Positions 1 through 8,032 of a DNA stretch of 44,981 bases are shown in pieces. The stretch is from contig DATAPB010000184.1 in assembly GCA_036265435.1 (NCBI GenBank), positions 1-44,981 on the forward strand. Reading direction: 5' to 3'. The position numbers were made by a program, and so were the translations under genes. This DNA comes from DASUPK01 sp036265435. Its GTDB lineage: Bacteria > Actinomycetota > Thermoleophilia > Solirubrobacterales > 70-9. Numbering within the stretch: position 1 is the first letter of the stretch; each line of letters begins with the position of its first letter. The notes under the pieces are model-generated. The model was not told the DNA's origin, did not search any database, and worked only from the letters and a program-made list of their open reading frames with translations.

Positions 1-2
1 GG

Positions 3-2660
3 TTCCCGACGCCGGAGGGGACGGAGCCGGGGGAGATGCTCCGGGAATTGGCGAGCGATGGCCTGCGCCGCCGCTACGGGGACCCGATTCCGGCCGATGC
101 GCGAGAGCGTCTGGACTTCGAGCTCGGGGTGATCTCGGACATGGGCTTCGAGTCGTACTTCCTGATCGTCTGGGACTTCGTCAAGTACGCGAAGGAGAAC
201 GGGATCGCCGTGGGCCCGGGGCGAGGGTCGGCCGCCGGGTCGATCGTCGCGTACGCACTGGAGATCACCGACATCGACCCCCTGGCCAGCGGCCTGATCT
301 TCGAGCGCTTCCTCAACCCCGGCCGCAAGTCGATGCCGGACATCGACATCGACTTCTCCGTGCGCGGCCGCGAGCGGATCATTCGCTATGTCGCCGACAA
401 GTACGGCCGCGAGTCCGTCGCCCAGATCATCACCTTCGGCACGATGGCCCCCCGCGCGGCCATCCGGGACGCTGCCCGTGTCCTGGGCTACGACTACGCG
501 ACCGGGGACAGACTCGCCAAGCAGATTCCCGAGCCAATCTTCGGCCGCAGCCCGAGCTTCGAGGAGTGCCTGAAACCGGGGGAGGAGCTGAAGCGCACCT
601 ACGACTCAGATCCCGACGCGCGGAAGATCCTCGACACCGCGCAGGGGCTCGAGGGCATCGTCCGCAACAACTCGATCCATGCCGCCGCGGTCGTGATCGC
701 GGACCGGCCCCTGCAGGAGATCGTCCCCCTGCAGCTCGCCGAGGACCGCGGCGCGACGAACGGCAATGGGAACAGCGCCACCGAGCGGGCCTACAAGACG
801 GTCACCCAGTACTCGATGGGCCCGATCGAGGAGATTGGCCTGCTGAAGATGGACTTCCTCGGTCTGCGCAATCTCGACGTGATCGAGGACGCGATCGAGA
901 TCATCCGCCGCTCGCGCGGCGAGGAGGTCGACATCGAGAAGGTCCCGCTGGACGACCCGGAGACCTACGCGATGCTGGCCAAGGGCGACTCGACGGCTGT
1001 CTTCCAAATGGAGTCGGAGGGAATGCGCGACGCCCTGCGGCAGGTCGGACCCACTGAGTTCGCCGACCTTGTCGCGCTGAATGCCCTTTATCGGCCGGGG
1101 GCGATGGCCTACATCCCTGCCTACGCGAAGGGCAAGAAGAACCCCGCGAGCGTCCGCTACCCCGACCCGCGCCTCCGCGCCATCACCGAGGAGACCCACG
1201 GCTGCGTCGTCTACCAGGAGCAGCTGATGGCCATCGCCCGCGAGCTCGCCGGCTTCTCCGGCGCGGAGGCGGACGACCTGCGCAAGGCGATCGGGAAGAA
1301 GAAGCGCGACCTGATGGCGACGATGAAGGACAAGTTCATGAAGGGGCTGGCGGACTCGAAGACCGACCCCAGGGTCGCTGCCGACCTCTGGAAGCTGAAC
1401 GAGGCGGCGGCGGACTACTCCTTCAACAAGTCGCACGCCGCGTGCTACGGGCTGATCTCCTACCGGACCGCCTACCTGAAGGCCAACTACCCGGCCGAGT
1501 ACATGGCGGCGGTGATCTCCTCAGTGATGAACACTAAGGACAAGGTCCCGTTCTTCGTCAACCGCTGCGACGAGATGGGGATCGAGGTCCTACCGCCCGA
1601 CGTGAACACCTCCGACCACGGCTTCGTGGTCTCGGGGAACAGCATCCGCTTCGGCCTCGACGCCGTGAAGAACGTCGGCCACATCGCCGTCCAGGCGATC
1701 CTCGACGCCCGTTCGGAGGAGGGGAGCTTCACCTCGCTTTGGGATTTCTGCGAGCGGGTCGACAGTCGGGCCGTGAACAAGCGAGCGGTTGAATGCCTGG
1801 TCAAGTGCGGAGCATTTGACTCCACCGGCGCCTCGCGGAAGGGGATGCTGGAGGCGCTGCCGGCGGCGATTGCCTTCGGTCAGAAGGCGCAGGAGGACTC
1901 GCGTCTGGGCCAGTCCTCGATCTTCGACCTCGGCGGCGGCGCGGAGGAGTCCGGGCCATCGCGACAGCACCACGCCCCGATCCGGGCGGAGGAGTTCGAC
2001 CAGCGCGAGCTGCTGCGGCTCGAGAAGGAGACGCTGGGCACGTTCCTCTCCTCGCATCCCCTCGCGGAGGTGAAGGAGGCGCTCCGCACCCGGGTGGACT
2101 GCTCGCTCACGAGCCTCTCCGACAAGCAGGACGGCTCCTGGGTGACGGTCGGCGGGATCGTCACGGAGTTCAAGCGCCACAAGTCGAAGAATGGGTCGCT
2201 GATGTCGTTTGCCACGCTCGACGACGTCGAGGGTCAGGTTGAGATGCTGGTCATGGGGAAGGCGTACGAGGCCTCGCACGAGTTCCTCGCCGCCGACGCG
2301 ATCGTGATCGTGCGGGGCCGACTCGACCACAAGGGCCGCGGCGACACCAAGCTCGTGGCGCAGGAGGTGGAGCTCTTCCAGCCGAGCGAGGACGAGGTCG
2401 CGAAGGCCCGGGCCGTCAGGGAGCGCGACAACGGCCCGCTGCGGCTGCACATCGACGCCGCGGTGTTCGGGGTCACAGTGATCGAGGAGCTGAAGACGAT
2501 CCTCGGCCACTTCCCCGGCGATTCCGAGGTGTTGCTCGTCATGAAGACCCGCCAGGGCCTCCGAGAGCTCCAATTCGGGCGCGAGTACCGGGTTCGCCGC
2601 TCGGCCGGCCTGGACGCCGAGATCGACGCACTGCTCGGTACCGCGGCCCGGGCCGCTTAG
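3..2660 (+). CDS. dnaE: DNA polymerase III subunit alpha (3' part, truncated by window start)
   Basis: Replicative polymerase catalytic subunit. The frame is open from base 3, so the start codon and the N-terminal PHP region lie outside the window; the ATG at 36 is internal. The PDIDIDF motif (about 336-356) carries two catalytic aspartates and the LLKMDFLG segment (about 840-865) the third. A helix-hairpin-helix stretch (GLDAVKNVGHIA, about 1653-1690) and a C-terminal OB-fold (WVTVGGIV, about 2140-2370) follow in the order usual for DnaE. The C-terminus is an ordinary DnaE1 tail. The TAG stop at 2658-2660 also forms the first half of a -10-like TAGAAT in front of the next gene. The family call is secure; which DnaE paralogue it is cannot be settled without the N-terminus. 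Confidence 0.96.
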   Translation, partial: FPTPEGTEPGEMLRELASDGLRRRYGDPIPADARERLDFELGVISDMGFESYFLIVWDFVKYAKENGIAVGPGRGSAAGSIVAYALEITDIDPLASGLIFERFLNPGRKSMPDIDIDFSVRGRERIIRYVADKYGRESVAQIITFGTMAPRAAIRDAARVLGYDYATGDRLAKQIPEPIFGRSPSFEECLKPGEELKRTYDSDPDARKILDTAQGLEGIVRNNSIHAAAVVIADRPLQEIVPLQLAEDRGATNGNGNSATERAYKTVTQYSMGPIEEIGLLKMDFLGLRNLDVIEDAIEIIRRSRGEEVDIEKVPLDDPETYAMLAKGDSTAVFQMESEGMRDALRQVGPTEFADLVALNALYRPGAMAYIPAYAKGKKNPASVRYPDPRLRAITEETHGCVVYQEQLMAIARELAGFSGAEADDLRKAIGKKKRDLMATMKDKFMKGLADSKTDPRVAADLWKLNEAAADYSFNKSHAACYGLISYRTAYLKANYPAEYMAAVISSVMNTKDKVPFFVNRCDEMGIEVLPPDVNTSDHGFVVSGNSIRFGLDAVKNVGHIAVQAILDARSEEGSFTSLWDFCERVDSRAVNKRAVECLVKCGAFDSTGASRKGMLEALPAAIAFGQKAQEDSRLGQSSIFDLGGGAEESGPSRQHHAPIRAEEFDQRELLRLEKETLGTFLSSHPLAEVKEALRTRVDCSLTSLSDKQDGSWVTVGGIVTEFKRHKSKNGSLMSFATLDDVEGQVEMLVMGKAYEASHEFLAADAIVIVRGRLDHKGRGDTKLVAQEVELFQPSEDEVAKARAVRERDNGPLRLHIDAAVFGVTVIEELKTILGHFPGDSEVLLVMKTRQGLRELQFGREYRVRRSAGLDAEIDALLGTAARAA

Positions 2661-2663
2661 AAT
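2658..2663 (+). promoter_or_regulatory. Putative -10 box overlapping the dnaE stop codon
   Basis: TAGAAT matches the actinobacterial TANNNT -10 pattern and includes the dnaE TAG stop. It lies 28 nt before the ATG at 2692 of the GGDEF gene, leaving room for a short leader with a G-rich stretch (about 2680-2687). No clear -35 is seen. Confidence 0.35.
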
Positions 2664-2691
2664 CCGGAGGCTCCGTCCGGGCGGGGTTCCC

Positions 2692-4320
2692 ATGGGGAGT
2701 GGAACTCAGCAAACGCGTTCCGGCGAGAGCCTGGCGAGCTACCAGGCCGAGAGCTGGACTACTCGGCAGCTGGCCGAGTTTCTGTCGGTGGTCTCGTCGT
2801 TCACCGACGAGCGCGCCGCGCTGCAGGGCTGCGTGGAACGGGCGGCCGCGGCGATCGGCGCCGAGGTGGCCGTCCTCGTCCGAGACGGGAAGGTCGCTGC
2901 CTCGATCGGATTCCCAGATGGAGACGAGCCGGTCGCGGACCTCCTCGGGGCCTCCGGCGACCTGCGCTTCGAGCGCAGGCTGGGGGGCCTGGGGCTCTGC
3001 ACGGGAATCTGCTCGCTGGTCGAGGACGAGGGCACGCTCCTCGTGGCGCGAACGGGGCGCAGGGACTTCAGCAAGGACGAGCTGGACCTGCTCCGCGGGA
3101 TGGGGCGGGTTCTCGCCCTCTCGCTGCGGAGCATCCGGCTGATCGGGGAGCTCCGCGAGCGCCAGACCCTCCTCGAGCGCCTGACTCTGCTGCAGCGTTC
3201 CATCGCCAGCCGCGCCGACATCGAGGACGTGCTCGACGCGATCGTCACGGGCGCGAGCGAGCTGCTCGGCGACGAGCTGGTCGACCTCAGCCTGATTGAC
3301 CCCGAGGACCCGACGATCCTGGAGGTAGTCGCCTCGGTCGGCTACGCGCCCGAGCTGCTCGCCCAGATCCGCCGCACTCCGGTCGAGATCGGCATCGCCG
3401 GCCACGCCGTGACCGAGCGGCGCCCCATCGTCGTCGAGGACTACGGCGCCGATCCCCGGCGGATGCCCGACGTCGTGGTGGACGGCCTGCGGGCTGTGAT
3501 CTCCGCGCCGGTCTACCAGCGAGGGGAGCTGGTGGGCGCGCTCTCCCTGGGCACCCGGAAGCCGGGGCGCCGGTACAGCGAGATCGAGCGTGACGCCGTG
3601 CTCGCCTTCGCCGAGCATGCGGGCCTCGCGCTGAACGACGCGAAGGCCGTCGAGGAGACGGCGCACCAGGCCTTCCACGACCCCCTCACCGGCCTGGCGA
3701 ATCGCGCCCTCTTCGTCGATCGCCTCGCCCAGGCGCGCACCCGCGCGGCCGCGGCGGGCGACACCGTCGGAGTGCTGTTCGCCGACCTGGACGGATTCAA
3801 GACGGTGAACGACAGCCTCGGGCACGCAGCCGGTGACCAACTGCTGATCATCGCCGGTCAGAGGCTCGCGTCGGTTGTGGGCCCGACCGACACCGTCGCC
3901 CGGTTCGGCGGGGACGAGTCCGCGATTCTCGTCGAGGACGTCCGACAGCCGATCGAGCTCGCCCGCTTGGCCCGGCTCGCGCTCGACTCGCTCGAGCGCG
4001 TCGTCGAGGTCGAGGGCCGCGAGGTCTTCATCACCGCCAGCATCGGGATCGCGGTGGGTCTGGAGGAGCCGGAGGACCTGCTCCGGAACGCCGACCTGGC
4101 GATGTACGAGGCGAAGGGACAGGGCAAGGGCCGCTACGAGATCTGCCAGCGCCACATGCACGAGGCGGTCGCGCAGCGGCTCGACCTCGAGCTCGACCTG
4201 AAGCGAGCCGCCGACCGCGACGAGTTCGTCCTCCACTTCCAGCCGATCGTCGAGATGGAGGGAGAGAGCGTCGTCGGGGTGGAGGCGCTGATCCGCTGGA
4301 TGCACCCAACTAAGGCCTGA
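2692..4320 (+). CDS. GAF-GAF-GGDEF protein with truncated EAL domain (frameshifted)
   Basis: Cyclic-di-GMP signalling protein. The 542-residue frame holds two GAF-like sensor regions (about residues 25-145 and 165-320), then a GGDEF diguanylate cyclase domain (about 330-470) with DxDGFK and a GGDES signature (Phe replaced by Ser). I see no RxxD inhibitory site before the signature. The start of an EAL domain (VGVEALIRW, about 520) is followed at once by a TGA at 4318-4320. The protein stops there because one G seems to be missing near 4312-4315: restoring it reads AAG GGC CTG ATC CTG and continues into normal EAL sequence. There are no transmembrane segments. It is either a decayed dual-domain enzyme or a sequencing/assembly error; the cyclase part could still be made. 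Confidence 0.8.
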   Translation: MGSGTQQTRSGESLASYQAESWTTRQLAEFLSVVSSFTDERAALQGCVERAAAAIGAEVAVLVRDGKVAASIGFPDGDEPVADLLGASGDLRFERRLGGLGLCTGICSLVEDEGTLLVARTGRRDFSKDELDLLRGMGRVLALSLRSIRLIGELRERQTLLERLTLLQRSIASRADIEDVLDAIVTGASELLGDELVDLSLIDPEDPTILEVVASVGYAPELLAQIRRTPVEIGIAGHAVTERRPIVVEDYGADPRRMPDVVVDGLRAVISAPVYQRGELVGALSLGTRKPGRRYSEIERDAVLAFAEHAGLALNDAKAVEETAHQAFHDPLTGLANRALFVDRLAQARTRAAAAGDTVGVLFADLDGFKTVNDSLGHAAGDQLLIIAGQRLASVVGPTDTVARFGGDESAILVEDVRQPIELARLARLALDSLERVVEVEGREVFITASIGIAVGLEEPEDLLRNADLAMYEAKGQGKGRYEICQRHMHEAVAQRLDLELDLKRAADRDEFVLHFQPIVEMEGESVVGVEALIRWMHPTKA

Positions 4321-4948
4321 TCCTGCCCGACCAGTTCATCCCGATCGCCGAGGAGAGCGGGCAGATCCACGCCCTGGGGCGTTGGGTCCTCTGGGAGGCG
4401 TGCCAGCAGGTGCTCGAGTGGGAGGACACCCACGGCAGGCTCGGGCTGAACGTGAACATCCGGGTGCCCAGCTGCGTCAGGCGAGCCTCGTACGCGAGGT
4501 CTCGGGGATCCTCGAGGCGACGGGATTGGAGCCCGACCGGCTGACGCTGGAGATCACGGAGTCCGTCCTGATGGAGGTCAGCTCGAGCAATACCGAGCGG
4601 CTCGACGCCCTGAAGAAGCTCGGGGTTCAGCTGGCGGTGGATGACTTCGGCACCGGGTACTCGTCGCTGCAGTACCTGAAGGGCTTCCCATTCGACTGGC
4701 TGAAGATCGCGAAGCCATTCGTCGACGGCGTTGGGGACTCGGATGCGCAGGCTCGGATCGCTCGAGCGATCGTCGACCTCGCCCACAGCCTCGAGATCGA
4801 GGTGATCGGGGAGGGGATCGAGTCGAGGCGGCAGGCCGCAATCCTGGGAGAGCTGGGCTGCTTCAACGGCCAGGGGTTCCACTACTCGCCGCCGCTTCCG
4901 GTCGAGGAGGTCTCGGAATACCTGGCCGCCGGATCCGCCGCGCGCTAG
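4317..4948 (+). pseudogene. Remainder of the EAL phosphodiesterase domain, split by a second indel
   Basis: Continuation of the GGDEF-EAL gene. From 4317 the third frame encodes LILPDQFIPIAEESG through NVNI (about 4460). A second apparent one-base deletion, best placed between ATC and CGG near 4460, moves the reading to the frame of 4469-4948. With a base restored the junction reads NIS-GAQLRQASLV. Downstream are TLEITESVLME, VDDFGTGYSSLQYL, LKIAKPFV, IGEGIES and GQGFHYSP, so the EAL metal and catalytic motifs survive. Restored at both sites, the gene would run 2692-4948 and encode about 752 residues. Read alone, an internal start such as the ATG at 4382 would give a non-functional fragment. 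Confidence 0.8.
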
Positions 4949-5016
4949 CAGATTCACCCCCAATTGCGCAAGGGCTGGACCCGTATCGGCATTCCCATCC
5001 GTCCGCCGACGCGGCC

Positions 5017-5022
5017 TAGACT
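5017..5022 (+). promoter_or_regulatory. -10 box of a probable leaderless promoter
   Basis: TAGACT lies 9 nt before the GTG at 5032. This is the spacing expected when transcription starts at, or very near, the first base of the start codon. There is no Shine-Dalgarno sequence between them. Confidence 0.5.
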
Positions 5023-5031
5023 GAATGCCTC

Positions 5032-5436
5032 GTGTCAGGGCGTATCCAAGAACAACGCAGCACAGCCGGCGAGTGCCGCCAGTGCAGCTCCTTCTGCGAC
5101 AAGCTGGTCGACCCGGCGGGCTGTCTCGAGATGGGGTGCAAGTACCTCTACACATACGAGGACGCCCGCACCGGGGGCCGCTACATGGGCTGCATGAACA
5201 AGGTCTTCGGCGCCGAGATCGACTTCGACATGTTCCTGCTGGCCGAGCGCGCTCGCGAGGGCTTCGGCGGGATCAAGATGACCGGCGATCCTCTCCCGCA
5301 CTGCCAGTTCTCGGTCGAGCGGGCCTACGAGGGCGATGGGCCCGCGTACGAGTGCGTCAACCGTCGTTTCTTCGACGCGCCCGACGATCACCCGGAGTCG
5401 ATCCGGGCGTTCGACCTCCGCAACTCGCTGACCTGA
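5032..5436 (+). CDS. Cysteine-rich conserved hypothetical protein
   Basis: 134-residue soluble protein that I cannot assign to a named family. It has eight cysteines: an N-terminal cluster ECRQCSSFC, then GCLEMGCKYLY, YMGCMNK, PHCQF and YECVNR. The spacing suggests bound metal (zinc or Fe-S) or a disulfide-rich fold; there is no signal peptide or membrane segment. Aromatic and acidic residues are plentiful, and the C-terminus (FDLRNSLT) is compact and not repetitive. The GTG at 5032 is chosen because a TAGACT box sits 9 nt upstream. The gene stands alone, between the broken GGDEF-EAL gene and a convergent AHSA1-like gene whose stop codon is 3 bp away. Function unknown. Confidence 0.7.
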   Translation: MSGRIQEQRSTAGECRQCSSFCDKLVDPAGCLEMGCKYLYTYEDARTGGRYMGCMNKVFGAEIDFDMFLLAERAREGFGGIKMTGDPLPHCQFSVERAYEGDGPAYECVNRRFFDAPDDHPESIRAFDLRNSLT

Positions 5437-5444
5437 CGGTCAGC
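5427..5444. terminator. Hairpin shared by two convergent stop codons
   Basis: Perfect inverted repeat GCTGACC-TGAC-GGTCAGC. The TGA stop of the Cys-rich gene is in the loop and the stop of the convergent AHSA1-like gene (5440-5442) is in the right arm. The stem is 7 bp, GC-rich and without a T tract, so it is at best a bidirectional terminator of the actinobacterial U-less type. Confidence 0.4.
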
Positions 5445-5880
5445 CGAGCAGCTCCTCCAACCGGTCGAAGCTGTCGGTCCACCCGTCACGGTGCAGCTCG
5501 AGCCTCTCCGCGGTGGCGAACTCCCCCTGTCTCAAGCCGACATCGGTCTGATCGCCCCGGTCCTCGAGCGACAGGGTCACCACGGTCTCCCGGTCGTCCG
5601 TGTGGGGCGGATCCCAGACGAAGGTGTACGAGAGGCGGGATGGGGGTTCGACCTCGCGGAATTGACCGTCGAGATGGAAGGCGTCACCCTCCGGCGGCTG
5701 CATTGCGATGCGAAAGGTGCGTCCGACCCGCGGCTCGAAGTCGACACTCGGAGAGCCGAATCCCTTGGGGCCGAACCACTCGGGCAGCTCGCGGGGGTCC
5801 GTCAGCGCTCGCCAGACGTCCTCGATGGGTGCCGGCAGAACGCGAGTCATCTGCAGCCGAAGGCCTTCGCTTGGCGTCAT
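5440..5880 (-). CDS. SRPBCC / AHSA1-like domain protein
   Basis: 146-residue START-like protein of the AHSA1 (activator of Hsp90 ATPase homologue) family. The N-terminus has the typical RVLPAPIEDVWRALTDPREL..WFGP segment, followed by beta strands (GRTFRIAM, LSYTFVWDP, VVTLSLEDRG) and a final helix ending GWTDSFDRLEELLG. Such proteins bind small hydrophobic ligands or act as stress proteins; bacterial members mostly lack a known substrate. The start is an ATG at 5880. The 57 bp to the divergent lipoprotein gene (5938) must hold both promoters; ATCGTA at 5905-5910 reads TACGAT on the minus strand, a possible -10 for this gene. Family assignment is good, cellular role unknown. Confidence 0.85.
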   Translation of the reverse strand: MTPSEGLRLQMTRVLPAPIEDVWRALTDPRELPEWFGPKGFGSPSVDFEPRVGRTFRIAMQPPEGDAFHLDGQFREVEPPSRLSYTFVWDPPHTDDRETVVTLSLEDRGDQTDVGLRQGEFATAERLELHRDGWTDSFDRLEELLG

Positions 5881-5937
5881 CTTGATCTCTGGGGACTGGA
5901 GCGCATCGTATGCCGGGACTCGCTATCAGTCCAAGGG

Positions 5938-6717
5938 ATGGGCGGGACCCTTCGCAAGCCGGCCGCGACATGGGTGATCGCGACGATCGTGGCGATGGCG
6001 CTGATCGGCTGTGGCGGGGCATCGGCCGCCCCGCCGCAGCGGGTGGCCGACGAGATCAAGCAGAACGACGCCGCCCTGCGGCAGGCAATCGACGCCTGGC
6101 GCTCGGCGGGTGATCCGCCTTCGACCGTCCCGCCGTCCGACGTCGTTGACCGGTCGGCCGATCTCCAGGACGAGGTCGCCTTCCTGGGCGACCACCCGAA
6201 CCTCGCCAGGCGGGTCATTCCGCTGCTCAGCGGCCAACTGCGCGGCGAGGTCACCCGCCTGTACGCCGCCCGCCGCGCGCTCCTGAGGCTCTCCGCCGGG
6301 TCGAAGCACAAGAAGCTGAAGCTTGGCCGGCGGCCGCCACTGTCTGACCTCGTCTCCTTCTACAGCGAGGCCCAGAGCCGCTTCGGAGTCGGCGCCAACT
6401 ACCTCGCGGCGATCCACCTGGTGGAGACGAAGTTCGGGCGGGTCGTCAACAACAGCGTGGCCGGCGCCCAGGGGCCGATGCAGTTCATCCCGTCGACCTG
6501 GGAGATCTACGGCCACGGTGGAAACATCAGGGACCCGCACGACGCCATCCTCGCCGCCGCCCGTCTGCTGCGAGCCAACGGGGCGCCTCAACGGTATGGA
6601 CCCGCGCTGCGCGCGTACAACCCCTCCGGCCTCTATGTGGATGCGGTCACCCGCTACGCCAGGGAGATCGCCGCCAATCCCTACGCGCTCTACTACCTCT
6701 ACGCGTGGGAACCGTAA
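5938..6717 (+). CDS. Lytic transglycosylase domain lipoprotein
   Basis: 259-residue exported lipoprotein with a C-terminal SLT-type lytic transglycosylase domain, predicted to cleave peptidoglycan outside the membrane. The ATG at 5938 is followed by a hydrophobic signal with a lipobox (ALIGC, Cys near residue 24). A helical linker (about 25-130) precedes the domain (about 145-250). That domain carries IHLVETKFG with the catalytic Glu, then GAQGPMQFIPSTWE, the AAARLLRANGAP helix and the LRAYNPS turn. The reading frame is open far upstream, but that part is antisense to the AHSA1-like gene and has no signal sequence, so the lipobox decides the start. It resembles the Slt/MltE-like group rather than Rpf. 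Confidence 0.85.
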   Translation: MGGTLRKPAATWVIATIVAMALIGCGGASAAPPQRVADEIKQNDAALRQAIDAWRSAGDPPSTVPPSDVVDRSADLQDEVAFLGDHPNLARRVIPLLSGQLRGEVTRLYAARRALLRLSAGSKHKKLKLGRRPPLSDLVSFYSEAQSRFGVGANYLAAIHLVETKFGRVVNNSVAGAQGPMQFIPSTWEIYGHGGNIRDPHDAILAAARLLRANGAPQRYGPALRAYNPSGLYVDAVTRYAREIAANPYALYYLYAWEP

Positions 6718-6739
6718 CGTCCGCCCCTAAGCGGAAACC

Positions 6740-6768
6740 TTTACGCGTCCGCGCCCTGCGGCTACTGT
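6740..6768 (+). promoter_or_regulatory. Putative promoter of the FAD oxidoreductase gene
   Basis: A -35-like TTTACG (6740-6745) and a -10 TACTGT (6763-6768) are separated by 17 nt. Transcription would start near 6775, giving a leader of about 28 nt that includes the purine-rich AGGGGAGAGAG before the ATG at 6803. Confidence 0.5.
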
Positions 6769-6802
6769 CGAATTCGGACGCTGCGTGAAGAGGGGAGAGA
6801 GC

Positions 6803-8029
6803 ATGAGCGAGGCGAGATACGACGCGATCGTCATCGGTGCGCGCTGTGCGGGGTCACCCACGGCGATGCTCCTGGCCCGTCAGGGCCACCGGGTCCTGCT
6901 GGTCGACAAGGCGACCTTTCCCAGCGACACGATGTCAACGCACCTGGTCCATCCCCCGGGAGTCGCGGCGCTCGAGCGCTGGGGGCTGCTCGAGAGGCTC
7001 GAGGCCACCGGGTGCCCAGCGGTCGAGAGGTATTCGTTCGACTTCGGTCCCATCACGATCGCCGGGAACCCGCGACCAATCGACGGGATCGCGCGCGCCT
7101 ACGGGCCACGTCGAACCGTCCTCGACAAGCTGCTGATCGACGCCGCCGCGGAGGCCGGCGCCGAGGTGCGGGAGGGCTTCACAGTGGAGGAGGTCCTCGC
7201 CAAGGAGGGCAAGGTCGAGGGCATCCGCGGGCACGCAAAGGGAGGCACAAGTGTCGGCGAGCTCGCCAAGGTGGTGATCGGGGCCGACGGCAGGCACTCA
7301 AAGGTCGCCAAGGCCGTCCAGCCGGAGCAGTACAACGAGCGACCCTCGCGGCTCGTCATGTACTACGCCTACTGGAGCGAGCTGCCCGTCGGCGGCTTCG
7401 AGACCACCATTCGCGCGGAGAACCGCCGGGGATGGGCCGCACTCCCTACGCATGACGGCCTGACCTGTGTCCCGTTCGGCTGGCCACGCGAGGAGTTCCG
7501 GGCGAATCGCACTGACATCCAGGCCAACTTCATGAGAGCTGTGGATCTGGCGCCGGAGTTCGCCCAACGCGTGCGCGGGGCACGGCGAGAGTCGAAGTTC
7601 GTCGGTTCCGCCGAGCTGCCCGGCTACTTCCGCAAGCCGTTCGGCCCAGGCTGGGCGCTGGTCGGCGATGCCGGCTACCACAAGAATCCGATCACCGCGA
7701 TGGGCATCAACGACGCGTTCCGCGACGCCGAGCTTCTTTCCACCGCGCTGCACCAGGCGCTGGCGGGCGAGCGCGAGTACGACGAGGCGATGCGCGCCTA
7801 TCAGCACGCTCGCGACGAGCAGGCAGCACCCGTCTACGAGTTCACGGACGAGTTCGCGACCATGGAGCCCCCGCCACCCGAGATGCAGCAGCTCCTCGGC
7901 GCGATCTATGGCGATCAGAAGGAGATGGACGCGTTCATCAGTGTCCAGGCCAGCACGATGCCCGCTCCGGACTTCTTCGCTCCGGAGAACGTTGGGCGGA
8001 TCATGTCCAGGGATGCAGCGGGGGGCTGA
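6803..8029 (+). CDS. FAD-dependent oxidoreductase (geranylgeranyl-reductase-like group)
   Basis: 408-residue flavoprotein of the group A monooxygenase / geranylgeranyl reductase superfamily. The N-terminal dinucleotide fold reads DAIVIGARCAGSPTAMLLA, a GxxxxG variant, followed by the LLVDK acidic strand end. The second FAD motif is GWALVGDAGYHKNPITAMGI (about residues 280-300). The middle region, with TMSTHLVHPPGV and an Arg after it, fits the substrate side. There are no membrane segments. The ATG at 6803 is preferred over the GTG at 6785 because AGGGGAGAGAG lies at good distance before it. Its stop is 3 bp from the stop of the convergent nfo gene. Substrate unknown: halogenase, hydroxylase and prenyl reductase activities all occur in this superfamily. 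Confidence 0.8.
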   Translation: MSEARYDAIVIGARCAGSPTAMLLARQGHRVLLVDKATFPSDTMSTHLVHPPGVAALERWGLLERLEATGCPAVERYSFDFGPITIAGNPRPIDGIARAYGPRRTVLDKLLIDAAAEAGAEVREGFTVEEVLAKEGKVEGIRGHAKGGTSVGELAKVVIGADGRHSKVAKAVQPEQYNERPSRLVMYYAYWSELPVGGFETTIRAENRRGWAALPTHDGLTCVPFGWPREEFRANRTDIQANFMRAVDLAPEFAQRVRGARRESKFVGSAELPGYFRKPFGPGWALVGDAGYHKNPITAMGINDAFRDAELLSTALHQALAGEREYDEAMRAYQHARDEQAAPVYEFTDEFATMEPPPPEMQQLLGAIYGDQKEMDAFISVQASTMPAPDFFAPENVGRIMSRDAAGG

Positions 8030-8032
8030 TCC

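Noticed and set aside
36..38. ATG as start of dnaE
   Set aside because: The frame is open to the window edge, and the residues before it (TPEGTEPGEM) belong to DnaE; the real start is upstream of the window.
2539..4305. 588-codon minus frame opposite the GGDEF gene
   Set aside because: Composition typical of antisense frames; the plus strand carries GAF and GGDEF motifs.
5491..5937. N-terminal extension of the lytic transglycosylase gene
   Set aside because: Antisense to the AHSA1-like gene; a signal peptide with lipobox starts at 5938.
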